A stretch of 64,000 nt of DNA, taken from contig CM034137.1 in the NCBI GenBank assembly GCA_019914995.1, positions 3,967,155 through 4,031,154 of the forward strand, given 5' to 3'. Position 1 is the stretch's first letter. Each line of letters opens with the position of its first letter. A model generated the notes under the pieces. The model did no database searches. It saw only the letters and a list, made by a program, of their open reading frames with translations, and was not told the DNA's origin. Below are positions 25,002-37,819 of the stretch, one piece after another. Position numbers and translations under genes: made by a program. Origin of the DNA: Acanthochlamys bracteata. Its lineage: Eukaryota > Streptophyta > Magnoliopsida > Pandanales > Velloziaceae.

Positions 25002-26195
25002 TTTAAACCAGTGTCATACCCGGACCGGATTATCTGATGAATAATAAATCGGTTCAGATTTATAAATAAATCGTTTAAGCAATCATAAGCTATGATCCGG
25101 TTGACTCGAAAAATTTTTTAGTCAACTCGTTGAACCGCTCGTCCTGGTCGAATTGGGTGGAGCTGAAAGAATAAAAATGAAAAAACCTTAGTTAGATATT
25201 TTCTTCTTCTACATTTCATCTAGGTTTTACTCCTCTTCAATTGCTCTGGCTCTTTGGTTCTGCTCCATCGATTTATTTGCTTCTTCACCTAGCTTTTATT
25301 CGTTGGCTCTTCGGTCTACACTTGTTGTTCATTCTAGCTTCGGCTTCGGGTTGTCCTAATACTCTCGCTCTTCTATCGATGATGAACTCTTAGCTCATTT
25401 TAATCGCCTCCTTGCCATGTTGATTTAGTTTTGTGTCCCTCTCTCTCTAATATCGATCTTTATTAGTTAGTTTTCGTATTAGTCGAGAGATCTACTACAA
25501 GAGACCAGATTTGAAGGAAAAATATCTTTGATTTTTTTATATTTCTATCACCGTTCGTATCAAATTTAAGGGGAAAAGATTGGTTTTTATGTTTTGCTTT
25601 TTCGATTTTTTGAGCTGCTAGCTATTATTATTCTTTTTCTTCCAATAGAGATTATTAGATTTGGGATAATGTAGGCTGATTGATATTTGTAGATTATAGA
25701 CTGACACAAATTTCGTAAAGCTTGACATCTTCTGATTTTAAATGGTAGTCAACAAGGTTATTTACTGTAGTAATCTTTTTCTCTCAATTTATATATACAT
25801 CTTTATTTATCACTCAGGGGTGAAACCATTATAAGGACATAGAAGGTGGATTACATAAGCTTTAATCTAGATAAAGCAGCAATGTTTTAGTATCAAAATA
25901 AGAATGTTTCAGAAGATTTGCTCTGTAAATTGTGCTGTATCATTAGTATTAGCATAGTTTCTAAGATATTAAAGTAAACTGTATCGAAAACTGGTGTGAA
26001 TTAATGATGAAGCTTACTGATTTATTTAATAATAAAGCTTGTTTTGAATATTTTTTTCATAAAGGTTGCTAGTGCAATGGAGCCGTGCGTTTGAGTGGCC
26101 TAAATAATATTGACCGGTGAATCAATTCGTCATCCTTTGATTTGGACGAAAAGATAGATCGACTTTCGGATCGGTTCCGACAATACTGTTTTAAA
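25002..26195. mobile_element. TIR element, about 1.2 kb, non-coding
   Basis: Left end TTTAAACCAGTGTCATACCC and right end, complemented, TTTAAAACAGTATTGTCGGA, followed on both sides by CGGACCG/CGATCCG words. The inside is pyrimidine-rich (25190-25460) with no protein. No convincing target duplication was found. The CCGGACCGG-type ends recall non-autonomous DNA transposons frequent in dicots. Confidence 0.5.
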
Positions 26196-26881
26196 CTCAA
26201 AAAGACTCTCTAAATATCTTTATAAATTATTTCGAACTTTAAAAAATATAAATAAATTACATTATAGAATATTCATTTTTCAAAATTTTTTTAAATCTTG
26301 TATGGCTTGTATTATAGAGCTTCTAATTATCAAAGAATAGTTAATTCAAAAGTTTTGATCAACCTTCCAAATGTTACAGGTAACACACAAGTTGTTTGAA
26401 ACAATTTTATTTGATTAGTTGAATTTATTTATTATTTAGAATTTACTATATTTTAACTCTGCTAACTTTTACTTTATAAAACAAATCTATATTATCAAGA
26501 TTTTGCATGTTTTAATATATAATTATCAATCTAATTCTAGTTCTTCTCTTTTATACGAATCGGAATAATTATGATTATTGGTGTTCATAATGTCAACAAA
26601 TTTAGAGAATAACTTACTTGTTAGTTATCTAATAAAAAATAAAATGATGTTCACAATGTTCATGCGATCGGGTGTTGTTGCAATGCGATTCCCAATAAAA
26701 TCGACGGCTTTGGTACCAAGTTGATGCACTATAAGTAATAGCTACAGCTAAATAAGAAAGTTAAAGGAAATAAAATAATAATTAATCCATGACTAATATC
26801 TAGTATAAAGATTTATTTATAGTTTGTATATCATAAGACAAGTAAAGAGATGCAAAACTATTGTAACTCATAGAAGATAAC
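26196..26881. other. AT-rich intergenic; no gene seen
   Basis: Low-complexity A/T-rich DNA between two TIR elements. No frame, RNA or repeat stands out. Confidence 0.4.
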
Positions 26882-26884
26882 TAA

Positions 26885-29063
26885 TGGTCTGTTTAGATAT
26901 AGGAGTAATAAATAAGAGTAAGATTAAATAAGAGTAAATTATTCAGGTATAAACGAGAGTAAGAGTAATAATTTATCTCGTCTTGTTTATATCAATAAGA
27001 TTAATGAAGAGTAAATAGCTATTCTTATTTGGTAATTAAAGAATAAATAAGAGTAATTTTTATAAAAATACTAAAATATTCTTTTGTGTTGTTTGTTGTT
27101 TTTTAGTTGAGCAAAGCTGATAAAATCTACTTTCAGGCCGGTGTTCCTACGCGCTATTCATTAGGACAATTTTGATACTATTGTTTCAATTATTCATTGA
27201 CAAGTATACTTGGGAAATAATAGTTCATAGCTACACGAGCAAAACAGATTCAAGATCACATCAGATTTTAATGGAACATGTTAACACTATATATAAAACT
27301 TTGTTAATAGTCATGACATAGCATTATGTACAATCATCAACAAAACGCTCTCTCTGTCTACATTAACTAAAACCTTAAGTTCAACAAAACCATAGGTAAA
27401 TAGACAGAGAAAATGACAATAGTTTATATATCGAGCCTGTTGTGCACATATGACGAGGTAACAAGAAAGCTGGGAAAGAACATAAATCAGATTACAAAGA
27501 AATACAAATAAATCTCAATGGTTCTGCAGAAACCAAACCCAGTTAAAGACAAGATCTCTATAAGATGGGGCAGATCAACTGCTTCTGTTTCAGAGAGTGG
27601 TGTAACAGATGAACTGCTAGACGGTGAAATATTGCTTGGAGAACTACATTCAGGACATGTTTGGTCATGAGCACTTGCAATAATCTTATTAGATGAAGGA
27701 TCAACTGTAACTGCAGCATTTACAATCTGCAAATATAAAAGAAACAAATGGTTCAAAATCAATTAAAGAATACAAATTTGGAAAGGAAGCAATATCACAT
27801 TGTGATTTTGGACATACCTTACAACCAAAATTACTCATTCTTGACAGATATATTTTTGCAGATTTTTATAGTTGAAAAATATTCAGAATCCTTCTTACTA
27901 AATGAAAGCAGCTCCCTTAATACTGAATACCAAAAGAAATAGGTAACAATCTGTTAGCAAGCATGAAATATCTCCACCAAACATTCAGATACAAATATAA
28001 TCTAACAAATAAACAACTATAAAGACCATATCATGCTACTAACAAATACAGCTTTCTTAACTCAATTGCATAATGAACAAGTTCAATCACCCATTGATAG
28101 TGCACACTGATTATGATCACCTATAATATTGATAAAACTTAAAAGAACAGTAGAAATCTCTGCACCTTCAATCAATCTCTTTCGAATACGTTTCACATGC
28201 CTAAGATTCTCCAACGAACATATAAGATTCAACTGACTAAAACAAACAGAAAACCATTCATCACCATTTCAACTATCAACTAAACAATTCATTTTCCCAT
28301 TAGAACTAGAAAGTAGCAACACTTAACTAATCAAATTGTTCGCCAATTTTGGCTCGATATTCGGAACAAACACATCGACTGAATCAAAACCAAGATCAAA
28401 TTCATCAACAACAGACAAGAAAGGAGAAGAAATCAAATTTTGCAACTGAAAGGTTAGGTAAAAAGGAGAACAAAAAGAAAGAAAAGAAAAGAACGAATGT
28501 TTTTGTTTACCGGTGGGCGATTCTAGTGATGAAAATTGAGGTTTTTCAAAAACATCTACGATCTTCCACTCCATAAGGCAGAACTTCGACGATACTTCCC
28601 TGCACCATTGACAAAAACCAAGGAAGAGAATATAAGGACACAGTTAAGAATAAAAGTTGAAATTTATATTACCACGGCGATGATTGTTCGATGGGAGAAA
28701 GAAGACGAACTCCGGCGATAAAGAAGAAGAAGAACAAGAAAAAAAGAGTGGTTGTTTGGTGTTGAGATCCTTGGAGTTTTCGATTGACAGCGGCTAGCAG
28801 TAAGGAGCGGTAAGTGGTAAGATCAGAGGCGGGCGAGGGTGAGCGGTTGATCGAGTGAGAGACGAGAAGAAAAGCAAAACCAGTGCGTAAATATAACAAA
28901 CTAACATGGATAAAACGAGAACTCTTAAATTTCAATAGACTCAAAATAAAAGTAATGAGAAGAAGTTTTATTTTTTATTATTCTTATAAAAATATTATCA
29001 AATAAAAATAATAAAAAGTAATTTATTTATTTATTTTCACTTATTCTCAATTCAAACGGACCC
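26885..29063. mobile_element. PIF/Harbinger-like TIR element carrying a host gene fragment
   Basis: Left end TGGTCTGTTTAGATATAGGA and right end, complemented, GGGTCCGTTTGAATTGAGAA; both ends continue into A/T-rich AATAAATAAGAG-like sequence. TAA flanks both sides (26882-26884 and 29064-29066), the target size and sequence expected of PIF/Harbinger elements. The 2.2 kb interior has no transposase; it holds the TAD3-like pseudogene. I infer a Pack-type element, a non-autonomous transposon with captured gene sequence. Confidence 0.65.
27487..28574 (-). pseudogene. Truncated TAD3/ADAT3-like tRNA adenosine deaminase fragment
   Basis: Four pieces on the minus strand resemble the N-terminal half of plant TAD3, the partner subunit that with TAD2 makes inosine at tRNA position 34. 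Exon 1 (28574-28511) starts MEWKIVDVFEKP; exon 2 (28378-28328) has NIEPKLANNLI; a third piece (about 28235-28121) has ENLRHVKRIRKR; a fourth (from 27726) has IVNAAVTVDPSSNKIIA. Introns with GT-AG borders remain, so the copy came from genomic DNA, not mRNA. Exon 2 to exon 3 does not keep phase. The catalytic deaminase part (HAE-like and PCxxC zinc motifs) is missing: the frame ends after a Ser-rich stretch. It cannot encode an active enzyme or a complete subunit. Confidence 0.75.
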
Positions 29064-29066
29064 TAA

Positions 29067-30290
29067 AAATCGTGATACTAATACAATTCTCTTACACTTT
29101 CACTAGTAAAACAAAACTCTTGATATAAGATTCACTGAATAGCTAATTAACACCACTTTTTATAAAACTCTTCTAAACTGCTACTACCACTACCACGGAA
29201 CTCTCTTATAAAATTCTTCTAAACTACTACTATCACTAAACTCTCGTCCCTCTAGAAATTCTAAATTGCGTCTGAACTCTCTAAACGTCTCTGCTCCAGT
29301 CTGCCCTTAAGGACTACATCTACAATATGATTTACATGTCAAAGCAGGATTCACTACTATCCTACTTCTTCTTTCCTGTGCCATGAATAACAGAGTATTT
29401 TCAACTCTTTTCTGTTCAAAATTTTTATTTCACATTTTTATAAATTTTTATAATATTTTATAAATTTTAAATTTTAAATTTATAAAAAAATTTTACGCAT
29501 AAAATTTTTTTATTATTGTTTCTTATCATTATTTTCTAAGAAATATAAACTAATTTAAAAAATATAAAAACTATTTTTTTGGGAACGCTCTTTTGAAAAA
29601 TACTTTCAAATACCCTAAACATTAGCAAGAGCCCGAACTTTGCGAATATGATTTGGATTGAACGAGGTCTTCAGATGTACATAATGATAGGAACCCTAAT
29701 AATAAGAAAGTTGTAAAAAAGTCATAATAAAAATACGAATAGAAGTTGGGTTATTATTACTCAATTAAAAATCGTCCGGAACTCTTTTTTAAATATGTTT
29801 AAAACAAAGAAAAAAATAATATTTATTTAGAAGATTCAAAAAGATTTCCATATAAATAAAGAGCATATTTATCAACATTCCAACTCTACTTTTTTAAATT
29901 TATTTTTAATATAAAATACATACAAAAATTAAAATAATATTTTTTATCAATAATTTTTTTTTTAAATTTAATTTTAAAATTTATTATAAATATATAATTA
30001 ATATAAATTTTATTTTTTATTAAATATTTTTAATTTTTAATTTTATTTTTTAAATTTATTTTTTAAAAATTCTACTTTATCCAAAAATTCACCCACTAAA
30101 CACGCCCAAAAATTTTGTATCTCGGTTTCACGAGATACACTCGTACCAACAAGAATGCAGGTAGCAGTTGTCATACGAGGCCTGTCATGTATTATCCACG
30201 GTAGCACATTTGTTTGTGTTAAACAACTCGTGACATAGTGCACGTTTCGAATAGTGATTGGCACATCTCACGGAAACTCTGCATTATGCA
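29067..30290. other. Intergenic, very AT-rich; upstream of the GDSL gene
   Basis: 29390-29625 and 29830-30110 look like AT-rich MITE copies (ACGCATAAAATTTTTTTATT core in the first). No gene seen. Confidence 0.4.
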
Positions 30291-30497
30291 ATGACTGATT
30301 GGATGAGCAGTACGAAAACCAGCTCACCGCATGCCATGATGGAAAAAGAAGAACTCCTCGAGTAATATTTTCACCGCATAGGGAACCGTCGCATTCTGAT
30401 ACGATGCAATATATACGCTGGTTGCTTCTGCTGTCCTCAGTGAATCGACAGCGACGTCACGAAACTTTTCGGTCAATCTTGTCTTTTTCTTTTGACA

Positions 30498-30555
30498 CCA
30501 ATCAACCAGTCGTTTCTCTTTATATACCCCCCTCCTTCTCTCTCTCTCTCTCTGC
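30498..30555 (+). promoter_or_regulatory. CCAAT box, TATA box and CT tract of the GDSL gene
   Basis: CCAAT at 30498-30502, TTTATATAC at 30518-30526 and a (CT)n tract at about 30533-30554 precede the start codon at 30712. A transcription start near 30550 would give a leader of about 160 bases. Confidence 0.6.
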
Positions 30556-30711
30556 ATCAAAAACGATTTACTAATGAATAGCTGGCTCATCACTATTATA
30601 TAATTGAGCAACCGTTGTGGTTTATTTATCTCTCCCTGCACATTAATCGATCAATCTATAGCTGGTTGAGATCTGAAATCTAAATAAGAAACAGCAGAAG
30701 AAGATTTGAAG

Positions 30712-33700
30712 ATGCGAGCCAAGTTTGTGTTGTTCGGAGACTCGATCACAGAACAATCGTTCGACAATGGCGGATGGGGTTCTGCTCTTGCTAACCATTT
30801 CGCTCGAAAGGTGACAATAAAATCATTCAATAAATCAATCAACCGGCATTTCCCTTTCCTTTTATGTTTTCGTTCAATGGAGAGGTTTTCTTATGGATTC
30901 AGGCGGATATAGTGCTGCGAGGATATAGTGGGTATAACACGAGATGGGCGCTCAAGATACTCGGAAAGGTAATGGACGGAGTTGATAGCAGCGGCGGGCA
31001 TGCGCCGGCAGTGGTGACTGTGTTCTTTGGAGCGAATGATGCGTGTCTCCCTGACCGCTGTGCTGCATTCCAGCATGTTCCGATTGCTGAGTACCAGCAC
31101 AACCTTCGATCAATTTGCTCTTCTCTCAAGGTCAGTACATGGTTTTGCCAGACAATAAACAAGTGGTAATATATGCCAACACCAAAACCATCTTGATCTA
31201 TCCGTCGTACGGGTAGCATTATGAGTTAATAGGTAGGGTTCGGATCAACTTAGATAATCCAACTTAGATAATAGTTGGATTAAAATCGCTCAAACTCTAA
31301 TATGAATTTTTTATATTTATATAAATTAAAATTATCAAATATAATTTAATTTATTTAATAATTTAATCAAAATTTGGATAGATTTATTTAATAACTAATA
31401 TTATTAAAATAAAATTAGAAATATTAATTTTTAATAATAATAAATAAAAATTATTAATTATTATATATTAAAAAATATATTAATTTTTAATTTTATTATA
31501 TATATATATATATAGTCAAACTGAATGTATTTTTTCACTATTTAGTGCTCCGCCACTTTATACAAATTAACGGATAGGATTGTATTAGGAAGATCACTTC
31601 ATTTATTATCTTTTTCGAAAAAAATGATTGCATTAACAATTTTACATATTTTTCTTTCTCTTTTTATCTTAAATTTTTATTATTCTTAACTTAATTTTTA
31701 TTAATTTAATTTTATTAGTTAATTTAATTTAAGATATCGATCAGTTATTGATCAGTTAGCGACTAGTTATCGAATAGTAGCTGATTGAACAATTATCTTC
31801 CAGTTATTTATTACTTATCAACTAGCTACCGATTGATCGACCAGTTATAAATTATTTATTTATTAGTTATTAACTAATTATTAACCAATTACTGTTGGTA
31901 ACTGATCGATTATCGATCAATAGCTGATCGATTAGTTATTGATTAGTTACTGACCAGTTATTTATTAATAATCAAATATGTACCGATCAGTTACTATTCA
32001 GTAATTGGCTAATTATCGACCAGTCAATTAGTTATTTATTAGATATCATCTAATTATCGACTAGCTGTTATTTAGTAACTGATCAATTGTTGACCAGTAG
32101 CTGTTCGATTAGTTATCGTTCATTTAGTTATTAGTTATCAACCAATTACTGGCTGATCAATCAGTTATTTATTAATTATTAATTAGTTATCGATTAGTTA
32201 CTATTCTGTAATTGGTCGATTATCGATTAGTTAATCAGTTTATCGATTATCGACTTACTGGTTGATCAATTATTGTCTAGTTATTTATTAGTTATTGATC
32301 GGTAACTGATCGATAATTAGAAATAAATTAATCAAACAAAATTTGTTTAATAAAATAACTAAGTTAAGAATAATGAACGAATTAAGATAAGAAAAAAGAA
32401 TACGTAAAGTTGTCGGTAAAAGTATAATCCTTATGTAATTATTTTTTTCAGGAGAAAAGATAATAAATAAAGTGTTCTTTGATAATGTAATTCTGATCGT
32501 TCATTTGTATGTAGTGCCTGAATATTGAATAACAAAAAAAGTGCATATAGTCCGTGTCATGTATATATGTAATATATATTTATGTATATATATACACACA
32601 TATATATATATATATATATATTATATGTATAAGTAAATTTTAATGTTATTGTTTAAAATATTTTTTAATTATTAGAAAATATATAGTGTATAAATAATTA
32701 TACGAATTAAAAGAATTTGATGCAAATCTATTTATTCTTTTGGGTTCACGTTTGGATTGATCCGAAAATGATTCGAGCCTGATTAAGATCAAATTGAAAT
32801 TCGATTTAAATGAGTCGGTTTCGGATCTGATTCCCAAATCATGTCATATATTGCCACTCCTACTGTGACTCTATATTTTCAACATTTTGTTTATTATGGT
32901 AATAGTTTTCTTCCAGATGACTACTTGTTGGTGATAGTTAACTTGAATGATATCCCATACCTCAAGAAAAAAAGCGAATCCTAATTTTGTCTCTTGGATG
33001 CTGAGTTAGGACTGGATTTAGATTCGTGATATTAATTATAGTCTCTAGTCATTAATTAAAAATTGTTTGGCATATTAGGGGTAGTGTTCACAATGCTAAA
33101 TTGTGTTCCTGTTGCATAGACAGGGTTAAAGGCAAAGTCGGTGCTTTTATACAAAGTTGTGCCTCATGAGTTGCATAACAAAAAGTCAACACATTTTTGG
33201 CTACAGTGGAACGACTTCATATTTGTAGTATAATCAAATGGTGGTTCCTTTTGGGCGTTTAATCCATTGTCACGGAGCAATACACGGTTGGAGTCGAGAT
33301 ACACCCTACATCAAGGTTGTCAAAATCGAGATCTTAGTTAGAATCGTTTCGCTTGAGTAGGATTGTAAAATCGGGATCTTAAAGTAAGATCGTAAGATTT
33401 TGCATACCAATAACTTTTATGAAATTTTTTTTCAATACCATTAAAAATCTTTTATAAAAGTTTTTCTAATATTTTTTCTTAAAAAAATTTAGTATATATT
33501 AAAGAAATTTAAAATTTTTTTAAATTTTATAAAAAATTACTCTATATTTTATAGAAAATTTCTCAAAATTATAATTTTTCAGAAAACTTTCAAAATTTTA
33601 TAAAAAACTCTCTAAAGTTTTATAAATAAACTCTTTCAGATATAGTTAATTACAAAAAATTCTTTAAAAGTAAAATCGTAAAAAGATCGGGATCTTACCG

Positions 33701-36553
33701 ATTTTAAGATTTAAATCGAGATTTAGGTGGGATTTTTCTCAAAAAGGCTTTCACTTAAGATCGGGATCGTTTAGGTGAAGTAAAATCGTAAGATTTTAAG
33801 ATTTAAATCGGGATTTTGATAATCTTGCCCTACATCATTTGACATGTTTTTTTGTTTCATTTATTTCTAATTCTTTTCCTTTGCTCTTTTCTAATATATG
33901 ATATATCTGACAAAAGACATTATATCACAATACATTCTTTGGTATTCAGTAGGCCTTCTCAACTGAGATGCTCTCTAATATCATGAAAACCTGGCGCGGT
34001 TTCCTGTTATGCAACAAAGTCATCTATGGTTGAATCAACATTGACAAAAGTTATCTTGTGGCTCATTAGCTTATTTTGTATTAAAGATAGTTTCTTGACA
34101 TGTTGTTTTTGCAATGTGATGTATGGTGGTTAGCTGCATTTTGAATTGTATGCGGAGATCATGTTGTGCTTATGATTGCCGTGTTTATAGTTTGTTTCTT
34201 TATGGAATTGATGTTTATCAGCGTAGGAAGTTCTAGAACACAATATTTTTAGCATCAAGGTGAAGTTAACAAGTGGTCATAAGCATATTCATAATATTTA
34301 TTGAATTGAGATCGACAGTATCATCAGATTGTTTTCACGAAATCTTCTTTTGAGCTGATATGATGTATAGGCAGTATACTGCAGGCTGCAGCATTGAATT
34401 AGTATGTAAGACATATCATTAACAACTATTTCACATTTGCAAACGATTTATCCATAATGCAGATGCAGCTTATTCATTATGTTGAACTTAAAGTACTTGT
34501 ATTTTGCTTTTGCATTGATATAGTATATTTTCTTGTATTGCTGCATGACCTTTCTCATTACTAGGAATTTTTCCTAGCTTCACAGCTTCGTCTTTTCAGT
34601 CCTGCAGAACTTCTTCTCATATGCAGACAACTTACTGTGGGGAACAAGGAATCAGATAAATTTGAGAAGAAATGTTGTTACTACTAGGAAAATAAATTGG
34701 TTATTTGTCTACTTAATATTTCCTGTTATTTATTAACTATAGATGAACCTGCACTACTAATTCTGCATCAAAGATTGTGGTTATGGTGTGTCCTACTGTT
34801 ACCAAATTCGAACTCAAATTAGGATTAGTGTAATCTTTTAGTTTTCTTTTTTTCCTTTTTTTGTCTCAGGAAAGATGGACTAGAGCTCTTGTAATCGTTA
34901 TTGCTCCACCACCTATAGATGAAGATGGACGCCTAAAGTAAGTGAGTTACTTTGGTTGTTGATGTTTTCTAGTCGTTTGTGTTAGTTCACTCATTACACT
35001 AGTCGATAACCAATCCTTTTGTAAAATTTTCTGATTGTTAATATTCTAAATCTGGATGACGTTTCCTTGAGAAAGAAGCTTGAATTTATAGATCGAACCT
35101 TTTGATTCATGCAGGTATCCTTATGAAGGAGACAATTCGGGCTTGCCTGAGAGGACCAATGATTTTACTGGTGAGTATGCTAAGGCATGCATCTCTGTTG
35201 CTAATGAACTCAGTATTCCAGTGATAGATGCTTGGTCCAAGATGCAGCAAATTTCTGGCTGGGAAAAGTCCTTACTTAGGTATTGTTTATTATCTGTCAA
35301 TTTTGTAAGGGAGTGTCTTTTGTTTTCTAATTTTTCTTTTAATATGTTGTTTTTTTTTCTTGATTGTGAAACTTTTGATTGTAAACTTGATCTGAACCTG
35401 AGTAATGAAAATAATTTTGTTAGATTGTTATCATTGCTTCCCGTTTCCAAGTAAAGAGTAACATAATCCTTTCATAGAACTTTGCACTTAGCTAATCCAT
35501 GCCATGTGATTTCTCACTCCCCACAATAAACTATACTGCCTTCTCCAGAACCCTGTAATCTAGTACCGAGGCACCCACAGAGAAATGAAGCACACATAAA
35601 TGGACATCTAAACAAGGCACCACAAAACATTCTTCATTCAATGATTTTTTATCCTTCTGCAAGTGGATTTCCACAAGGTCAAGATAGGTACTACATTAAG
35701 TTTACAACTTGAAAATGTAAAGCTGAAGCCAACATTTGTCATTTTAATTTGATAACCATGTAATCATCAACATATGTCACCATCTTTCAACCTCAAGACC
35801 AACTGAACTATGCATCATCCCTTCTGTATAACTGTGTTGTTTGTTTGCCTGTGTTACTCGAAAGTGAAAAGACAAGCCCAAATTCCTACTATACTGAGTC
35901 TGAGCAGATTGAGGAGGTAGAAGAATTTTGTTAGTACAAGAAGTACCTTTTCTGCACATAATATGGGATAATGTCTATCATATAATAACAGAATCATTGA
36001 CCTTTAATCATTGGGACACAAGGCATGCAACCCATAGTACTGTGTGACATGTGGCAGAGTCAGATGTATACTCCTATTCAGCTGCAATTGATGTCAATAT
36101 GTAGCCATCAATTTGAATGAAAGCTTTTGCTAAGTATAACAATTTTTGGTAAACTTTCTACTATGCATACTGAAAGTAAATCCAGGAGTAGGTTCTGTAC
36201 ATTAAACATTCAATCAAGTATCAATATCTTGTATGAGGTATTTATTTTGGTATACTTTTTGTGTCATTAATTTTAGTATGTGTGAGCTTTCTTTCTTCAG
36301 ATCTTGTTCCAAGCTGTTCTGTTTCTCTAGTCAGGCCGAGTTTCAATTTCTTATCTGACTTTGTAATTGCAGTGATGGATTGCATCTAACTGCTGAGGGG
36401 AACAGAGTTGTGTTCGAGGAGGTCCTGCAGAAGCTCAAAGAGGGCGGCCTAAGTCTGGAGAAACTGCCATCAGATCTTCCTCTCTTCTCTGAGATTGATC
36501 GAAATGACCCTCTAAAGACTTTCTCGAACCTGGTTGATCGTAAAGAACAGTGA
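30712..36553 (+). CDS. GDSL/SGNH esterase, IAH1-like, five exons
   Basis: Exons 30712-30810, 30903-31130, 34870-34937, 35115-35279 and 36373-36553 join in phase to 246 aa, stop TGA at 36551-36553. All SGNH blocks are present: FGDSITE with Ser11, Gly40 in RGYSGYNTR, Asn78 in FFGANDAC, and DGLHLT with Asp188 and His191. The length and lack of a signal peptide fit the short, cytosolic-type plant GDSL esterases (At5g45920, At5g62930, CPRD49 group) related to yeast isoamyl-acetate esterase IAH1, rather than the secreted 350-aa GDSL lipases. The natural substrate is not deducible. Intron 2 (31131-34869) is 3.7 kb because of inserted elements, yet its splice sites are good. I chose ATG at 30712 because it puts the block I serine at the usual position; the TTG two codons upstream is not a likely start. 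Confidence 0.95.
31489..31513. repeat. TA microsatellite in GDSL intron 2
   Basis: Run of TA dinucleotides. A second, longer TA-rich run lies at 32583-32623. Confidence 0.8.
31549..32522. mobile_element. Foldback-like element in GDSL intron 2
   Basis: Long inverted arms: left about 31549-31730, right about 32310-32522. Matching words include ACAAATTAACGGATAGGATT against the complement ACAAATGAACGATCAGAATT, and TTCATTTATTATCTTTT and TTATTATTCTTAACTTA on both arms. Between them (31735-32310) is an array of short units such as GATCAGTTA, CGATTAGTTA and TTATTAGTTATT. No protein. No clear target duplication. Confidence 0.65.
33314..33827. repeat. Mutator-type MITE, copy 2 (514 bp), in GDSL intron 2
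   Basis: Ends AGGTTGTCAAAATCGAGATC and, complemented, CAAGATTATCAAAATCCCGA. A perfect 10-bp duplication CCCTACATCA flanks it (33304-33313 and 33828-33837). Duplications of 9 to 11 bp are the mark of Mutator-type transposition. Interior: AT-rich with many GTAAGATTTTAAGATTTAAA words. Confidence 0.85.
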
Positions 36554-37819
36554 TCAGCTTCCTATCCAGTCGTAACGTTTTGTCAAATATATGTATAGTT
36601 TGTAGAAACAATTGGATAGCTTCTAATGTCTCTGTTTTGGTGATGCTAGGCCAACTGTTTTGGGCTTAGGAGCCAGAAAAGTGCCACGTGGTCCATGCTG
36701 TTCTGCTTCGAACGTTGCTTCTTGCTTGTATAATTACTACATATCTGCTAGACTGGTTGATCTTTTAGGCAATTAGAATTTACATGCTTGACTTAGAGAT
36801 GTTTATTTTGAGATAAATTCATTTTTTTAGAAATATATTAAAAATTAAAAATATTCTATAAATAATAAGTTTTTTTATTTAGTATGTATAATAAGCGAAT
36901 TTTAAAATTAAAATTAAAAAAATAAATTTTAGATAGAAAATATTAATTTTAAAATTTTTATTATTTTGTATTAAAAGTAATTTTAAAAAATTAAGTTCAG
37001 TGAGTTGATAAATAAGCTCTTATTGTATGATCTCTTTCCCAATTATACTATTTTCCTTTATCAAAGCCTGTCTATTGGGTTCATAAGTACCTTGTGGTGT
37101 AACGCATAAATGCATCTAAGTACCTAACAACGGATTGCCTTCAAATCTTCAATATTAAAATCGACATTCAGAAAAGCAGCAGGCACTAACTAGAGGCTCG
37201 TTGTATGAACACGTGTTGCAAAGTGACCAAATCTCTACCATCGACAAACTTACGCATTCCAGCTGAGTGCATGCGCCCCATGCGCACATAAACATATTAA
37301 TAGCGTGTTAATGCAAAAGTTCTACACTGATCTGAATTGAGATGCCATGGAAAAAGGTAAGGAGGAAAAATTCCGAGTGAATTATTCCATAACTACCGTA
37401 GCAGAAAAGCCTACTCAAATTGTTCCTCATTCACGTAATTGCCGCTGATAAAAGTTTTCACCTGTAACAGAAACTGCCAAGATATATACATCCAATAATA
37501 TGGCCGAACACATACGCAGGAACACACACAACGAATTATTTGATGTCTGTTGGTACTGGAGACACGCAAAGAAGCACAACGGGACACACGCTTGTAAAGC
37601 TACCACCCTTCAGTTTCTGAAACAGTGAGGATAATAAAGTCTAACCAAAACTTGGTAGGAAGGCTTTCTGCAAGTCTTAGTTTTCAGAATGCCTGATGCT
37701 TATCAAGCATCAGCAATCTGCATGAAATCAAAATCAAGTTCTCACAAGAACCACTCATCTCAACCATCTCGTTGAAATAGTATTCTTATTTATCTCTCTG
37801 GTCATAAGTGAAGCAAGTT
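36554..37819. other. GDSL 3' flank and intergenic DNA
   Basis: 36554 to about 36780 is probably 3' untranslated sequence. 36793-37022 is an AT-rich MITE-like segment (TGTTTATTTTGAGA ... ATAAGCTCTTA). 37080-37800 contains no frame or RNA gene I recognise; a short inverted repeat TGATGCTT-ATC-AAGCATCA is at about 37691-37709. Confidence 0.4.

Noticed and set aside
31735..32310. GATCAGTTA array considered as a CRISPR-like repeat array
   Set aside because: Repeats are short, irregular and without unique spacers, and lie between inverted arms in a plant intron.
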